Shown: positions 5,914 through 15,900 of the stretch, one piece after another | Numbering within the stretch: position 1 is the first letter of the stretch | How the letters are laid out: each line of letters starts with the position of its first letter | Assembly (NCBI GenBank): GCA_905235695.1 | Contig: CAJOMW010000007.1 | Span: 1 to 17,785 of the forward strand | DNA length: 17,785 bases | From: an uncultured Clostridia bacterium | Lineage (GTDB): Bacteria; Bacillota; Clostridia; Oscillospirales; CAG-382 | Direction of reading: 5' to 3' | Made by a program: the position numbers and the translations under genes | The notes under the pieces: model-generated | What the model was told of the DNA's origin: nothing | Databases searched by the model: none | Seen by the model: only the letters and a program-made list of their open reading frames with translations

Positions 5914-8805
5914 TTAATCTTCTTCAACGCCCGCTATGAGCGTTACCTCGCCGTCGTCCGTCTCCACAAAGCTCATAGGCAAAGCGACCGTTCCGTCCGA
6001 AAGCTGTATCTCATGTGTGTTGTAGTTCAATATGAAGGTCACGCCGTTTTCGTATGTTACTCTTACTACCCTCGTACCTATCGTCTTATGATCGGTTATG
6101 TACGAGTATTTGACCTTCTTCATCGACTTGTTGAAGGATTCATAGGTGTCTATGAGGTCCTGCTTCCATATATCGTATCCGATAGCGTAGTACCTGCTGA
6201 ATCTCGGATACTGCTTCAATTCGGAAGTGTTGTCCTTGGAGAGGACGAAGTAAAGGCTTGCGCCGTTCTCTATCGCCTTGAGCACGCTGTAGTCAAAGTC
6301 GCCGTCGAGGTTTATGGCGGTTCCTGCAAACTCTACGTTTCCGTGGAGCACCATTCCCATGAACGGTATAGACTCGCTCGTGTTTATATTAAGGCTGCTG
6401 TCGAGCGGTACTTCGAGAACGTGGTCGACGTACGGGAGGGTGTATGAGTTTCCGCCGCTCACCATAACGCTTCCGTTATCCTCCTTCATCTCGGAGAGTG
6501 CGTTTGCGACTATCTCCTTGACGTCCTCGCGGTTGAGCGTATAGTCCTCGTTATGGTCTGAGCTGAGCTCCGAGCCGAGAGTTGCTACGGAAATACCCGT
6601 TGTGCCGTAGCTCATGAACTTATCTCTTATTCTGCCGTAAAATTCGAGCAGCGCCGTCGGCGAGATTATCATTGCGCCTCTCTCTTCAAATCCCTGATAG
6701 AGCGGGCTGTACTTTCTGTACGCAGCGCTTCTGTTATCAATTGTCTTTGACGAGTGCTTCTTATAGTCAAATCCGTCGAACGAGTCGAGCTTGCTTACAT
6801 ATACGAAATCGAAATCGGGATAGATGCCGACGTTGTTCTGCTCGGCAAACTCGGCGAGGTCTATAAGTCCCTTCTCGCCGCCTATCGCCTTTTCGACTTT
6901 GAGCTTTGAGGGAGCGGTGTGGCGGAGACCGCCGTTATTCCAACCGCTTAGCTTGATGTTCAGGTTGTCTATACCGTTGTCCTTGAGCTCGCTTATTATC
7001 TCCTTGGTCTGATCAAACGTTGTAAGAGGCATCTGAACGTTTACGGGGAAACCGGCAAATTTCTTTGTCGTTTCGATAGTTCCGAACGTCTCGATGTAAA
7101 GCGGAACGTTGTCGGACTTATCCTTCTCGGGAGTAATCTTCTCAAGGGATCCCGTCTTAGTGAGATAGTCTCTTACGGAAGCCGCCATATCGTTGTAATC
7201 TGCGCCGTCTTTGTAAATCGGGAATACTCTGAGCGTGTAGTTTCCGGTATAGCGTCTGTCGCTCTGTACGGTGAATACCGCAGAGCCGGTTGAAGATATT
7301 CCTTCGAGAACGTATGAGTCTCTGGGCTTCGGATAGAACGTCGTGTAAACCGAGCTGTACTTATGCACCGTGCCGCCGTGGTCAGCGGTTATCTCGGCCA
7401 TTGCGTCGCCCTCTACGAGAAGTGCCACATAGCCGCTCGTAACCTTTTCCGCCGCTGTCTTCTCCGCTTCAGGAGCGGTCTCTTCAACAACTGCTTCTTC
7501 GTCTTCTTCAGCTTCTTCGGTTTCCTCTTCGGCAGTTACTTCCTCTTCGGAATCTTCCGCTTCCTGCGAAGCTTTCTCTACTTCTTCCTGCTCATCCTCT
7601 TCAAGCACCGGAGTTTCCTCGGGCTTTACGGAAATTTCGGGAGAAGCGTCTCTCGTCTCGATGACGCCGAATGCCGGGAGACGCATGGTCTCCTGAGTGG
7701 TTCCCGAGAGCGAGTGGAAGGAGTAGTCTCTTCCGTAGAGACGACCGGTCAGGGTGAATGCCTTATCTCCTATATCCTCAAATCTCGTTATTGTGCCGGA
7801 GCCGTCGGGAACGAGGGTAAAGCCTGTGTTCTGATTGCTGCCTGCACAGAAATAAGGAAGGAATTTAACGCTTCTGAGCTCGTAGTTTGACGAGTCGTAT
7901 CTGATACTCGAAGCAGGCATTCTTATTTCGATGCCGTAATCGTCGAGGTTGTACTCAATGACGAATCTGAAGAGTGCCGGTGCCGCAGATGTATCAACGT
8001 AGTCGAGCATTTCGTACATCTCTTCGACCTTTGAGTAGTCGTCGTAGTACGTGTTCTTTATGTAGCCTTCAAGCTCGAGAAGCTCTCTGTTTGCGACGCC
8101 GTTGTCGAGAACGTAGATCGCATATTTTGCAGTTATTGGCCATTTGGTCTTCATTGCGTCGATGGTGGACTGTGACTGACCTTCTTGGTTAGGATCCTTG
8201 AGGCTGTAATAAGCCGTGAGCTTGCTGTATTCTCTCGATCCCACTTCAAAATACGAGAGTATATTCTTTTCAAAGTCCTCTTTTTCTATCTGACGGGGCA
8301 CGATATACTTTACCGCCTCGCGTCCTATGGTGTATTCGACTCTGAGACCTGTTCTTGTCTGATACATGTGTATCTGCTTGGTGTCTTCAGATGCGAACGC
8401 CGCGTCCGAAAAGCTATTGAGCGTAACTATCGCACCGGTGGAATCGCTGTATGTGAGTATTATCTGAGAGAGCAACTGCTCCTTTACGGCGTCGGACGAC
8501 TTGGATGAGGCTGCATCGTAGGGGTTCGTAAGAAGTATCTGACCTGTTTTCTTGTCAAGAATACCGACTTCGCCCGTTATCTCAAGGCCGTATATTGCGT
8601 AGTCGTCGTTTTCAAAGTAAAGCGTCATCGTCGCGAGCTTTGCCTTATCGCTCGGGTACGGCTCGCCGAGATAGTCGTACGCTTCTTCCTCCTGCGCATC
8701 GGCACTATCCGCTGCAATCGCCGGGCACGTGAATACCGGCACGAGAAGAGAGGTTATCATAAGGAGCGAAAGAATATAAATAAGTAAATTTTTTGCTGTT
8801 TTCAT
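5914..8805 (-). CDS. Secreted DUF5696-like protein, possible glycoside hydrolase
   Basis: This 963-residue exported protein has a signal peptide (about 1-31) with a likely type I cleavage site after AIA. I match it to DUF5696 proteins from memory only. Residues about 40-550 are beta-rich and interrupted at about 388-455 by a Glu/Asp-rich, low-complexity stretch. Residues about 565-870 look like a TIM barrel, with strand-end motifs NLNIKLSGWNNGG (614-626), YPDFDFVYV (662-670), GISVATLGSELSSD (737-750) and VSGGNSYTLPYVDHVLEVP (782-800). Asp664, Asp666 and Glu745 are candidate catalytic acids by analogy with TIM-barrel glycosidases; this is inference. A small beta domain (about 895-960) ends the protein. 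It has no membrane anchor and no cell-wall motif. AAAGGAG precedes the ATG, 16 nt after the NHL/YIP1 gene. Its place between two permease pairs suggests it binds or trims the transported glycan outside the cell. Confidence 0.8.
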   Translation of the reverse strand: MKTAKNLLIYILSLLMITSLLVPVFTCPAIAADSADAQEEEAYDYLGEPYPSDKAKLATMTLYFENDDYAIYGLEITGEVGILDKKTGQILLTNPYDAASSKSSDAVKEQLLSQIILTYSDSTGAIVTLNSFSDAAFASEDTKQIHMYQTRTGLRVEYTIGREAVKYIVPRQIEKEDFEKNILSYFEVGSREYSKLTAYYSLKDPNQEGQSQSTIDAMKTKWPITAKYAIYVLDNGVANRELLELEGYIKNTYYDDYSKVEEMYEMLDYVDTSAAPALFRFVIEYNLDDYGIEIRMPASSIRYDSSNYELRSVKFLPYFCAGSNQNTGFTLVPDGSGTITRFEDIGDKAFTLTGRLYGRDYSFHSLSGTTQETMRLPAFGVIETRDASPEISVKPEETPVLEEDEQEEVEKASQEAEDSEEEVTAEEETEEAEEDEEAVVEETAPEAEKTAAEKVTSGYVALLVEGDAMAEITADHGGTVHKYSSVYTTFYPKPRDSYVLEGISSTGSAVFTVQSDRRYTGNYTLRVFPIYKDGADYNDMAASVRDYLTKTGSLEKITPEKDKSDNVPLYIETFGTIETTKKFAGFPVNVQMPLTTFDQTKEIISELKDNGIDNLNIKLSGWNNGGLRHTAPSKLKVEKAIGGEKGLIDLAEFAEQNNVGIYPDFDFVYVSKLDSFDGFDYKKHSSKTIDNRSAAYRKYSPLYQGFEERGAMIISPTALLEFYGRIRDKFMSYGTTGISVATLGSELSSDHNEDYTLNREDVKEIVANALSEMKEDNGSVMVSGGNSYTLPYVDHVLEVPLDSSLNINTSESIPFMGMVLHGNVEFAGTAINLDGDFDYSVLKAIENGASLYFVLSKDNTSELKQYPRFSRYYAIGYDIWKQDLIDTYESFNKSMKKVKYSYITDHKTIGTRVVRVTYENGVTFILNYNTHEIQLSDGTVALPMSFVETDDGEVTLIAGVEED

Positions 8806-8821
8806 CGTCTTGCTCCTTTCT

Positions 8822-11047
8822 CTATACTCTGTACGACAGTTCGTTTATAATGCTTGTGATAAAGGAAATTATCTTTCCTACAAGGCTGGAGAACAGAACT
8901 CCGATAAATATTATAAACGCCATTCCGACTATCGTTCCAAGTACCGTAAGTACGTTTTTAAAGAGCGTGTAATCATGGATGACCATCATGCCGAAGAACA
9001 GCAGGAAGCCTACCCAGAAGTACGCAACACCCATCGCAAGTGAAAGAAGCGAAGCTTCGTTCAGCGTTACTATGTTTGAGAGAAGGGTTGTAAGCACGAG
9101 AAATGCGGGAAGCGGGAAGAGTGAATAGCAGGTAGCTATGTAAATGTCTTTCAGACTTCCTTCGCCGTCAAACAGTGTTGTGAGACACCAGTTTGATATC
9201 ACCCAAAGAAGTATCGGAAGGAGTATCGAAACCGCCGAGAGCAGAATGTTGGTGTTCTGCGGATGCGGATCTATGAGGTACGCCTTGCCTACAAGCGAGT
9301 AGATATATGTGATTATCGTTACAACAAGTATAACGGTTGCACCCTTTGCGGACGCACGTTTTTCGTGCTTGATATCCCAGAAGCCGTCGAACGGGTGGAA
9401 CATCAGGTGATATCCGTAGAGAAGCTCTTCCTTCAAGGTTCGCTTTTCTTTCATTACCTGACCGGCAATGTTTACTTTCTTTGCGTACTTGAATATCTTT
9501 GCAAGCACGTAGAAGAAGACAATTACGACTATCGGCACTACGTACGCATACTTCTCTACCCAGTTCTTTCTCACCTGCTGATAAGCTTCCGAGTAGTTTT
9601 CCGTGTCGTACGCATACTTGTAGTACCCCATTGCCTCCTCGTAATTGCCCTGGCGGTACAGGCTCTTGCCTATTCCGATGTAGGACATATCGAGGTTGGA
9701 GTTTCTCTGAAGTATCTTTGACCAGCTGTTGGCTGACTCGTCGTACTTTCTGTCTCTCTGGAGCTTGAGAACGTTTATGAGCTCGTCGCCGTAAGAAGTT
9801 CTCTTGAATACGGTTATGTTGTCGTTTTCCTTGTCGAGAACGAGCATATTCGAGCCGGCGTAGTCGATAGCCTGCGCCGTGGTGAGGTTGCCGAGCTGGC
9901 TTCCCTTATCGCCAAACGCAAAGAGCAGGTTTCCGTCTTCGTCGTAGGTGAATATTCTCTGTCTCTTCTGGTCGATTATCGACCACGTTCCCTCCGGACC
10001 GAGTGCGACGTCAACGATAGTCGACGGACCGGTTATGGAGTAGTTTGCGGTCTGCTGTGTATTTACGTTTATTTCGCCGGACGGCGGGAAGAAGCCCGCG
10101 CGCTTCATGACGTCCTCGCCGCTCGGATTGAGCATCTTTACGGGAGAGTATTCACTCGAGGAGTCATTTGACAGAATAGCGCCGAGAAGATCGGAGTCAT
10201 TTATGGACGCAGTAGTCGCATATATGAATCCCTTTTCGTCTATGTTTATGTTGTTGAATTCGAGGGAAACGTTTGTAAGTGCCTGCTTTTTCTGCTCGGC
10301 AGTCTGTAAGCTTCTCCAGACTCTGTCCATGAGGGAAAGCTTCTGCGTCTGAGTTCCGAGAAAGCCCGTGAACTTGCCGTCCTTATTCATGGAGATTATG
10401 CCCTGATAGGTCGTGGAAGAAACTACATATATATATCCCGAGGTACCTACCGCTACCGCTATAGGCGTGTAAATGTGGTTATCCGGGAAAACCTCGCTTT
10501 TCGGCTCGTCTATTATCTTAATGAAGTCTCCTTCGGCGTACTCGTCGGTGTCTATCGTTGAGAATACGAGGATACGAGCGTTATCGGAGTCACAGACGTA
10601 GAGCTCCTTATCGGTGGCGAAAACGCCGCGCGGAGATGATATAGCGTCCGGAACGCCCCAGTTGTTTATGAAGTCGGAGAGCACATACTTGACGCTGTAC
10701 TCTGAAGTCTCTTCATCATACTGAATGGCTATTACCCTCGGGACGCTGCCTGCATCGGTGACGTATATCATTCCGTCCCATTCGCTGTAATACTCGTCTT
10801 TTTCTATATTTTTTCTGAGAACCGTGCCGACGCACATATCGTACGGCTCGGTTATCGGGTCGCTCGAAAGTCCTATCGTCGCAGAGCTTATTGTCTCGTA
10901 CGGAACGTAGGCGTGAGGCGACTCGACGTATTCGCCGTCTATGTCATAAGTGTACGTCGAATACGGAATTATTGCTCCTACGGGGAATGTGCCTATAATC
11001 ATGAGAAGGCAGACCGCTAGGAGAAGTATTCTGGTTAACTGTTTCAT
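8822..11047 (-). CDS. Secreted NHL-propeller, TPR and YIP1-domain membrane protein
   Basis: This 741-residue protein appears to be a three-part fusion. A signal sequence (1-25) leads to an extracytoplasmic region (about 55-435) with NHL-like propeller repeats, such as SSPRGVFATDKELYVCDSDN and VALGPEGTWSIIDQKRQRIF. A TPR-like helical hairpin follows (about 440-495; IGIGKSLYRQGNYEEAMGYYKYAY). After one membrane helix (about 500-520) and a short basic stretch comes a YIP1-type membrane domain (about 535-735) with HPFDGFWDIK, FDGEGSLKDIY and about five helices. YIP1 proteins are poorly understood in bacteria. The topology suggests a membrane-anchored scaffold displaying a propeller and TPR outside the cell, possibly contacting the binding protein or permeases. 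AAGGAGG overlaps the stop codon of the preceding permease (TAAGGAGG), indicating translational coupling. Domain calls are by eye; function is unknown. Confidence 0.83.
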   Translation of the reverse strand: MKQLTRILLLAVCLLMIIGTFPVGAIIPYSTYTYDIDGEYVESPHAYVPYETISSATIGLSSDPITEPYDMCVGTVLRKNIEKDEYYSEWDGMIYVTDAGSVPRVIAIQYDEETSEYSVKYVLSDFINNWGVPDAISSPRGVFATDKELYVCDSDNARILVFSTIDTDEYAEGDFIKIIDEPKSEVFPDNHIYTPIAVAVGTSGYIYVVSSTTYQGIISMNKDGKFTGFLGTQTQKLSLMDRVWRSLQTAEQKKQALTNVSLEFNNINIDEKGFIYATTASINDSDLLGAILSNDSSSEYSPVKMLNPSGEDVMKRAGFFPPSGEINVNTQQTANYSITGPSTIVDVALGPEGTWSIIDQKRQRIFTYDEDGNLLFAFGDKGSQLGNLTTAQAIDYAGSNMLVLDKENDNITVFKRTSYGDELINVLKLQRDRKYDESANSWSKILQRNSNLDMSYIGIGKSLYRQGNYEEAMGYYKYAYDTENYSEAYQQVRKNWVEKYAYVVPIVVIVFFYVLAKIFKYAKKVNIAGQVMKEKRTLKEELLYGYHLMFHPFDGFWDIKHEKRASAKGATVILVVTIITYIYSLVGKAYLIDPHPQNTNILLSAVSILLPILLWVISNWCLTTLFDGEGSLKDIYIATCYSLFPLPAFLVLTTLLSNIVTLNEASLLSLAMGVAYFWVGFLLFFGMMVIHDYTLFKNVLTVLGTIVGMAFIIFIGVLFSSLVGKIISFITSIINELSYRV

Positions 11048-11061
11048 TATCGTTCTCCTCC

Positions 11062-11925
11062 TTAGTCCTTCATTCCTGAGCTTGCCATGGTCTCAATAAT
11101 ATTGCTCTGCGTTACGACGAATACCGTTACGGGAACGAGCATCATTATGACCGTCGCCGCCGCTGCTGCACCCGAACGGACTATACCGCCGGCAAGTATC
11201 TGCTGGATAGCGTAGTTGAAGGTCTTGAGCTCCTCACTGTAAATGTATATCGAAGTACCGCTGTTCCAAAGTCCCTGGAAGGAGTAAACTATAAGCGTCA
11301 GCCATGCCGGCTTTACCATAGGCATTACTATGCGCCAATATATCGTTAACTCCTTTGCGCCGTCAAGTCTTGCGGACTCGAGAACGCTGTCGGGTACCGT
11401 CGTCTCCATGAACTGTTTCATGAGGTAGAAGCCGAGGGTATATCCGAATGCGGGAATTATCAGCGACCAATAAGTGTCTATCCAGCCGAGCATCGACATT
11501 ATCATAAAGTTTGACAGAGCCGATACGGTGGAGTGGAACATCAGCGAGTAGTAGATAAGCTGGAACATTCCCTTTCTTCCGGGGAAGTTTATCTTTGTCA
11601 TAGCGTACGCCGCAAGAGATGCGAGGAAGAGGTGACCAAACGTACCTGCAACCGAAACGAACGCGGTGTTGAATATGTATCTTGAGAAAGGTACCCAGCT
11701 CTCGCTCATAAGTCTGAAGAGTTCCGAGTAGTTTTTGAGGCTCGGGTTACGCACGAGGAATCTCGGAGGGAACATCCAGAGCTCGTCGAGAGGCTTGAGC
11801 GACTGAGAAATCGCATAAACCATCGGCAGGAACATGAACAGACCGAATACGATAAGAATTATGTTGATACCTACGTCGCCGCCGACGGAGCGGTTAAATG
11901 AACGTCTTTTAATCTTGAATTTCAT
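11062..11925 (-). CDS. Carbohydrate ABC transporter permease, MalG type (pair A, second subunit)
   Basis: This 287-residue, six-helix membrane protein of the MalG/AraQ class has the usual family length. Helices begin near residues 20, 87, 122, 153, 205 and 253. The EAA loop at about 183-206 reads LESARLDGAKELTIYWRIVM followed by PMVKP, with the conserved DGA and the Pro after the loop. Its N-terminus is short and basic (MKFKIKRRSF), unlike the long extension of its counterpart at 3889-4899, and the two differ throughout, so this is not a recent duplication. The start is 1 nt beyond the upstream TGA, and AAGGTGG lies inside the end of the upstream gene, so translation is probably coupled. It should pair with the MalF-type subunit just upstream and depend on an ATPase encoded elsewhere. 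Confidence 0.95.
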   Translation of the reverse strand: MKFKIKRRSFNRSVGGDVGINIILIVFGLFMFLPMVYAISQSLKPLDELWMFPPRFLVRNPSLKNYSELFRLMSESWVPFSRYIFNTAFVSVAGTFGHLFLASLAAYAMTKINFPGRKGMFQLIYYSLMFHSTVSALSNFMIMSMLGWIDTYWSLIIPAFGYTLGFYLMKQFMETTVPDSVLESARLDGAKELTIYWRIVMPMVKPAWLTLIVYSFQGLWNSGTSIYIYSEELKTFNYAIQQILAGGIVRSGAAAAATVIMMLVPVTVFVVTQSNIIETMASSGMKD

Positions 11926-11926
11926 A

Positions 11927-12877
11927 TCATTTACCCACCTTCGACAACATTTTATTTACAAGGAGGTTAGCCGCTATCATTATGATAAAGAGTATCGTTG
12001 CGATAGCTGACGCATAACCTACTTCCCATCTCTGAGTTCCGTAGTCCTCAAGGTGATGCATTATGGTATGAGCACAATAATCGACGCTTGGGAATCCGCA
12101 AAGTGCCGTAACTATCGCACCGAAGCCGAACGAGGCGGTTATCGACATTATAGCTGCGAACATCATCTGATTTTTCATGACCGGCAGCGTTACGTACCAG
12201 AGCTCCTGCCATCTGTTCTTTACGCCGTCGACCGAAGCCGCCTCGTAAAGTGACTTATCGACGACCTGGAAGCCTGCGATAAACGACAGGAACGAAGTGC
12301 CGAGCGACGTCCACAGTGCAACTACGATAACGAGCGTCATTATGTAATCCGGATCCTGGAACCACAGTATCGGGCTCGATATTATTCCGAGCTTCATGAG
12401 CGTACCGTTTACCCATCCGTAGCTGTCGCTCGAGAAGAGCGTCTGCCAAATGAGGTAAACCTGACCGGATATACTCGGCGCATAGAATACGAGCGTTACG
12501 ACGGCTCTTATCTTCGGCGTCAGCTCGTTTATAAACCATGCAAACAACAGACACAGCAAATACGATACGGGACCTGTCATCGTCGCAAATATCAGCGTGT
12601 TGCTGCATGCGAGCAGGAATATATCGTCATCGAGCAGAAGTCTTATGTAATTATCCACACCTACGAACACCGGCATTTCAAGCATATTGAACTGTGTGAG
12701 GCTCAGAACGAGCGACACGAAGACCGGCACGACCGTGAAGATGAAGAAGACTATGTAATAGGGTGCGACCATGAGATAGCCGACCTTGTGTACCTTCATC
12801 TCTCGCAGAGTCCATTGCCATTTTGTCATATCTTTTCTCAGCTTTGGAGCCTGCTGGGTACTAACCTTTTCTGACAT
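11927..12877 (-). CDS. Sugar ABC transporter permease, MalF/UgpA type (pair A, first subunit)
   Basis: This 316-residue inner-membrane subunit is of the MalF/UgpA class. Helices lie near residues 34-60, 92-117, 126-146, 178-202, 240-260 and 288-309. The EAA loop is at about 211-233 (LYEAASVDGVKNRWQELW, then TLPV). The segment between helices three and four (about 147-178, SYGWVNGTLMKLG) is the normal compact family form, unlike the expanded loop in pair B. The ATG at 12877 is chosen because AAGGAG sits 8 nt upstream; a GTG three codons earlier overlaps that site. It follows the binding-protein gene after 40 nt with no terminator and nearly touches the next permease gene. Proximity suggests that pair A is the main partner of the binding protein. 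Confidence 0.94.
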   Translation of the reverse strand: MSEKVSTQQAPKLRKDMTKWQWTLREMKVHKVGYLMVAPYYIVFFIFTVVPVFVSLVLSLTQFNMLEMPVFVGVDNYIRLLLDDDIFLLACSNTLIFATMTGPVSYLLCLLFAWFINELTPKIRAVVTLVFYAPSISGQVYLIWQTLFSSDSYGWVNGTLMKLGIISSPILWFQDPDYIMTLVIVVALWTSLGTSFLSFIAGFQVVDKSLYEAASVDGVKNRWQELWYVTLPVMKNQMMFAAIMSITASFGFGAIVTALCGFPSVDYCAHTIMHHLEDYGTQRWEVGYASAIATILFIIMIAANLLVNKMLSKVGK

Positions 12878-12917
12878 TGATTTCACTCCTTGAATTTGAT
12901 ACGAAACAATTTATGCG

Positions 12918-15900
12918 TTACTTTTGGCTTTTGGCTTCAAGCTGTTTTTTGTAATCGTCTATGGTCAGGAAGCCGTATTCCGCACGCTTTCTCGTGAGCT
13001 CGTTGTTGATATCGTCAACGTATCCGAGCATTGCCTCGGAAGCGACCTCACCGTCGTCAACGACGTTGTAGAAAGCGAAGTTCGTGTATCTGGCAACTAT
13101 GTAGTTACCGGGAGACATAGGCGTTCCCTTGAGGGATCTGTACTGCTGGTCGAGGTTCTTCTTTTCCTGAGCCGTCCAAGACTGACCTTTGAGCGCCTCA
13201 ACGTTTGCCGTATTGTACTTTGCCGCAGTACCCATTATCGCAACCTGCTCTTTGCCGAATCTCTCCTGAGTCGGGGTGCTCATCCACCACTGGAGATACT
13301 TCCATGAGTTCTGAGCGCGGAGTGACTCGGTCACATCCTGGTCTGCGGTTATATCGTCCACCGCGTCCCTCATCATCATGACCGATGTGACGGTTATCGG
13401 CGAAGCGTGATTTATCGTTCCGTCTTCGCGCTCAACGCCGGGAAGCTGAACGAACTCCCAAAGTCCGTTGATTTCCGGAGCAAAGACTTTAAGCTGATTG
13501 TAAAGCGTGTAGTTCTGGACTGCTATCGGTACTTCGCCTGTCCTGAAGCGGTTTGCAAAGTCGTAGGTGACCGGCTCGCCGTAGAGCGTGTACCACTCTG
13601 TCATTCTCTGGAAAGCGTCGAGAGCTTCGTTGCTGTCGAGGTTGGTCTCGATGCCTATCGTTCTGAGGAACTCTCTGTCGCTCTGATTTATCGTGTCGTC
13701 GTTGTAGTATTCGTAATCGTAGCTCGACTTGAACCACTCTACTCCGCTCTGATACATACGTATCTGTGCAAGAGTCTGCGCAAATCCCATTTCAAGCTGA
13801 TTTTCTGAAAGGGCTCTTATTACGTTGGTGACGTCGTCCCAAGTCTGGGGAACGTCGAGTCCGAGCTCAACAAATATGTCCTTTCTGTAGAAAAGCATCG
13901 GGAAGTCGAGCGTCGAGGGGATACCGTACGTGACTACGCCGTTTCTCTCAACACCGTTTACGACCTTGAACTCCGCCGCATCGTCATCGTATATCGGATA
14001 TTCCTCTCCGATAAATTCTCTTCTGTCGGGATCGAGAACCGTAAGAGGCACGAACATCTCTTCGTTGAAGAGCGTCTTCAGCTCGCTGAAGCCCATTACG
14101 TTGTCTCCCATATAATTATCCGTATTTTCAAAGTAGTTGAGCGGTATTACCGCATTTCTTATACCGTATCCGACGGGGTCGAGATCCATTGATACGTCGG
14201 GACCGACGCCTGCGAGCGTTGCGGGAAGCAGCGTACCTGCGGCGATGAGCTTGAGGTTGACCGATACGCCGTACTCTGCCGTGAAGCTGTCGTCGACCAT
14301 CTGTCTCATTATAGTAGCCTGGTCACGACCGGTGGTGATCCACACTTCTATGGAATTTGCGTCGTTTGCGTCAAACTTTGTGCTTGCGCCCATTGAGTTA
14401 TAGTCTACGAAGAAGGACATTATAAACGAGCCTATCTCGTGGCCTATTGCCTGGAAGAAGCCCGCATTTGCCCTCGGAACTTCTTTGTTCTCGGAGGACT
14501 GTACAATGATATAGTCGAGCTGGAGGGGCTGAGACTTTGTCGAGAGCAGCCATGTGCCGAGGCTTCCGATATAGCTCTTGTAGTTCGAGAGGTTTGCTGC
14601 TATCTTATCCTGGTCTTTGCCCATGAGGTCAAGCAGGTAAGCTATTCTGTCAAGGATTACCGTGTTCTCGCCCTTTTCGCCTATCGTCTCCTCAAGAAGA
14701 GCGGAGGTGTCGTAAAGAAGCTCGGATTCCTCTCTCATTCCGCGGAGTACCTCGGGGATGAGCTTTGCAAAGCCGTAGTCGGTGTACTCGTCGGGATCGG
14801 AGCCGGTTATCATAAGTATTTTTCTGTAATATTCGTTGAGTCTGTTGTTGCTTGCGTCGATGGTCTGGAGGATATCGGCCATCTTGCCGAGCACAGCTTC
14901 AAGCTCTATGGTATGTCTGCCCTTTTCAAGGTAGAACATAAAGTCGGTCTCGTCGTCGTTCAAAGGTCTTGTCTGCCAGTCGGACTGATACTTAAACTGG
15001 AGTAGCTTTGCCTCTTCAAACGGGTACTCGCCGTCTATCTTTACAGAGCGCGACGAGAACAGGCCGGCGTTGACGGTCTGCTTGAAGCGGGGTATGATGT
15101 AGTACATTCCGGTTTCGGGAACTTCAAAATCCCACTGTATCCACTGTCCGGATATCTTCCACTTATCGCCGCCGTTACCGCCTATGGTATTGAGGAGCGT
15201 AGCGGAAGTGCTCTGCGGTTCGGTTACCGCGGAGGTTCTGTCATTCATTGCGTATATGACCTGCTCGGAGGTCTTGAGAGGTGTTTCGGCGTTTATGTAT
15301 ACCTTTACGTCACTGCTGACCTTGGGAGCGTCCTTGTGAAGCTCGAGGTACTCGTCGTAGGATATCAGATCCGTTGCGGGGTGAAGCGTTATTCTCGCTA
15401 TCTTTAACGGCTCGCTCGCAGATTCAAAGCCTATCGTGTGGCTGCCTTCCTTCAGATAGAACTTGAACGGATCGCGGTAGAAGCCCTGGGAGTCGTAAAG
15501 CGTCTGGGAGCGCCATTCGGGTGACTCTGTTTTTACCGGGCGCATTTCGTTATCGTTTATGTCCTTCTTGAAGGTGCGCTCTACTCTGTTGTAGTACTCA
15601 TCCTCTATGTCGGTCCAAACGCGGGTGAAGTTCATATAGCGCGCTTCGTTGAAGGGTATCTTGCCGTCGATGAGGAGTATTCTCTCGATCGTGGCGCTGT
15701 TGCCCTTTACCTTTTCGCTTCCGTCTTCGGGAATATACTCAACTATCGGATAGTATTCGACGGTTATCGAATACAGAGCGGACGACGGAACCTCGATATC
15801 GTATATGAGCTTTCCCTCGTCTGTCGTGATGACGGTTGCGGCCTTGCGGCTCTCGCCGTCAATCGTTACCGTGTCGTCCTCAACTACGAATATTCTTCCT

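Noticed and set aside
7363..7890. Plus-strand frame coding a very Phe/Leu-rich, membrane-like protein
   Set aside because: It is the complement of the Glu-codon-rich stretch of the DUF5696-like gene; the apparent hydrophobicity is an artefact of reading GAA/GAG backwards.
8720..8730. Cys27 of the DUF5696-like protein as a lipobox cysteine
   Set aside because: The preceding residues (VFT) do not fit a lipobox, and a good type I cleavage site (AIA) follows four residues later.
14439..15005. Plus-strand frame of 188 codons opposite the binding-protein gene
   Set aside because: It lies wholly within a well-supported gene on the other strand, has no family resemblance and no ribosome binding site.
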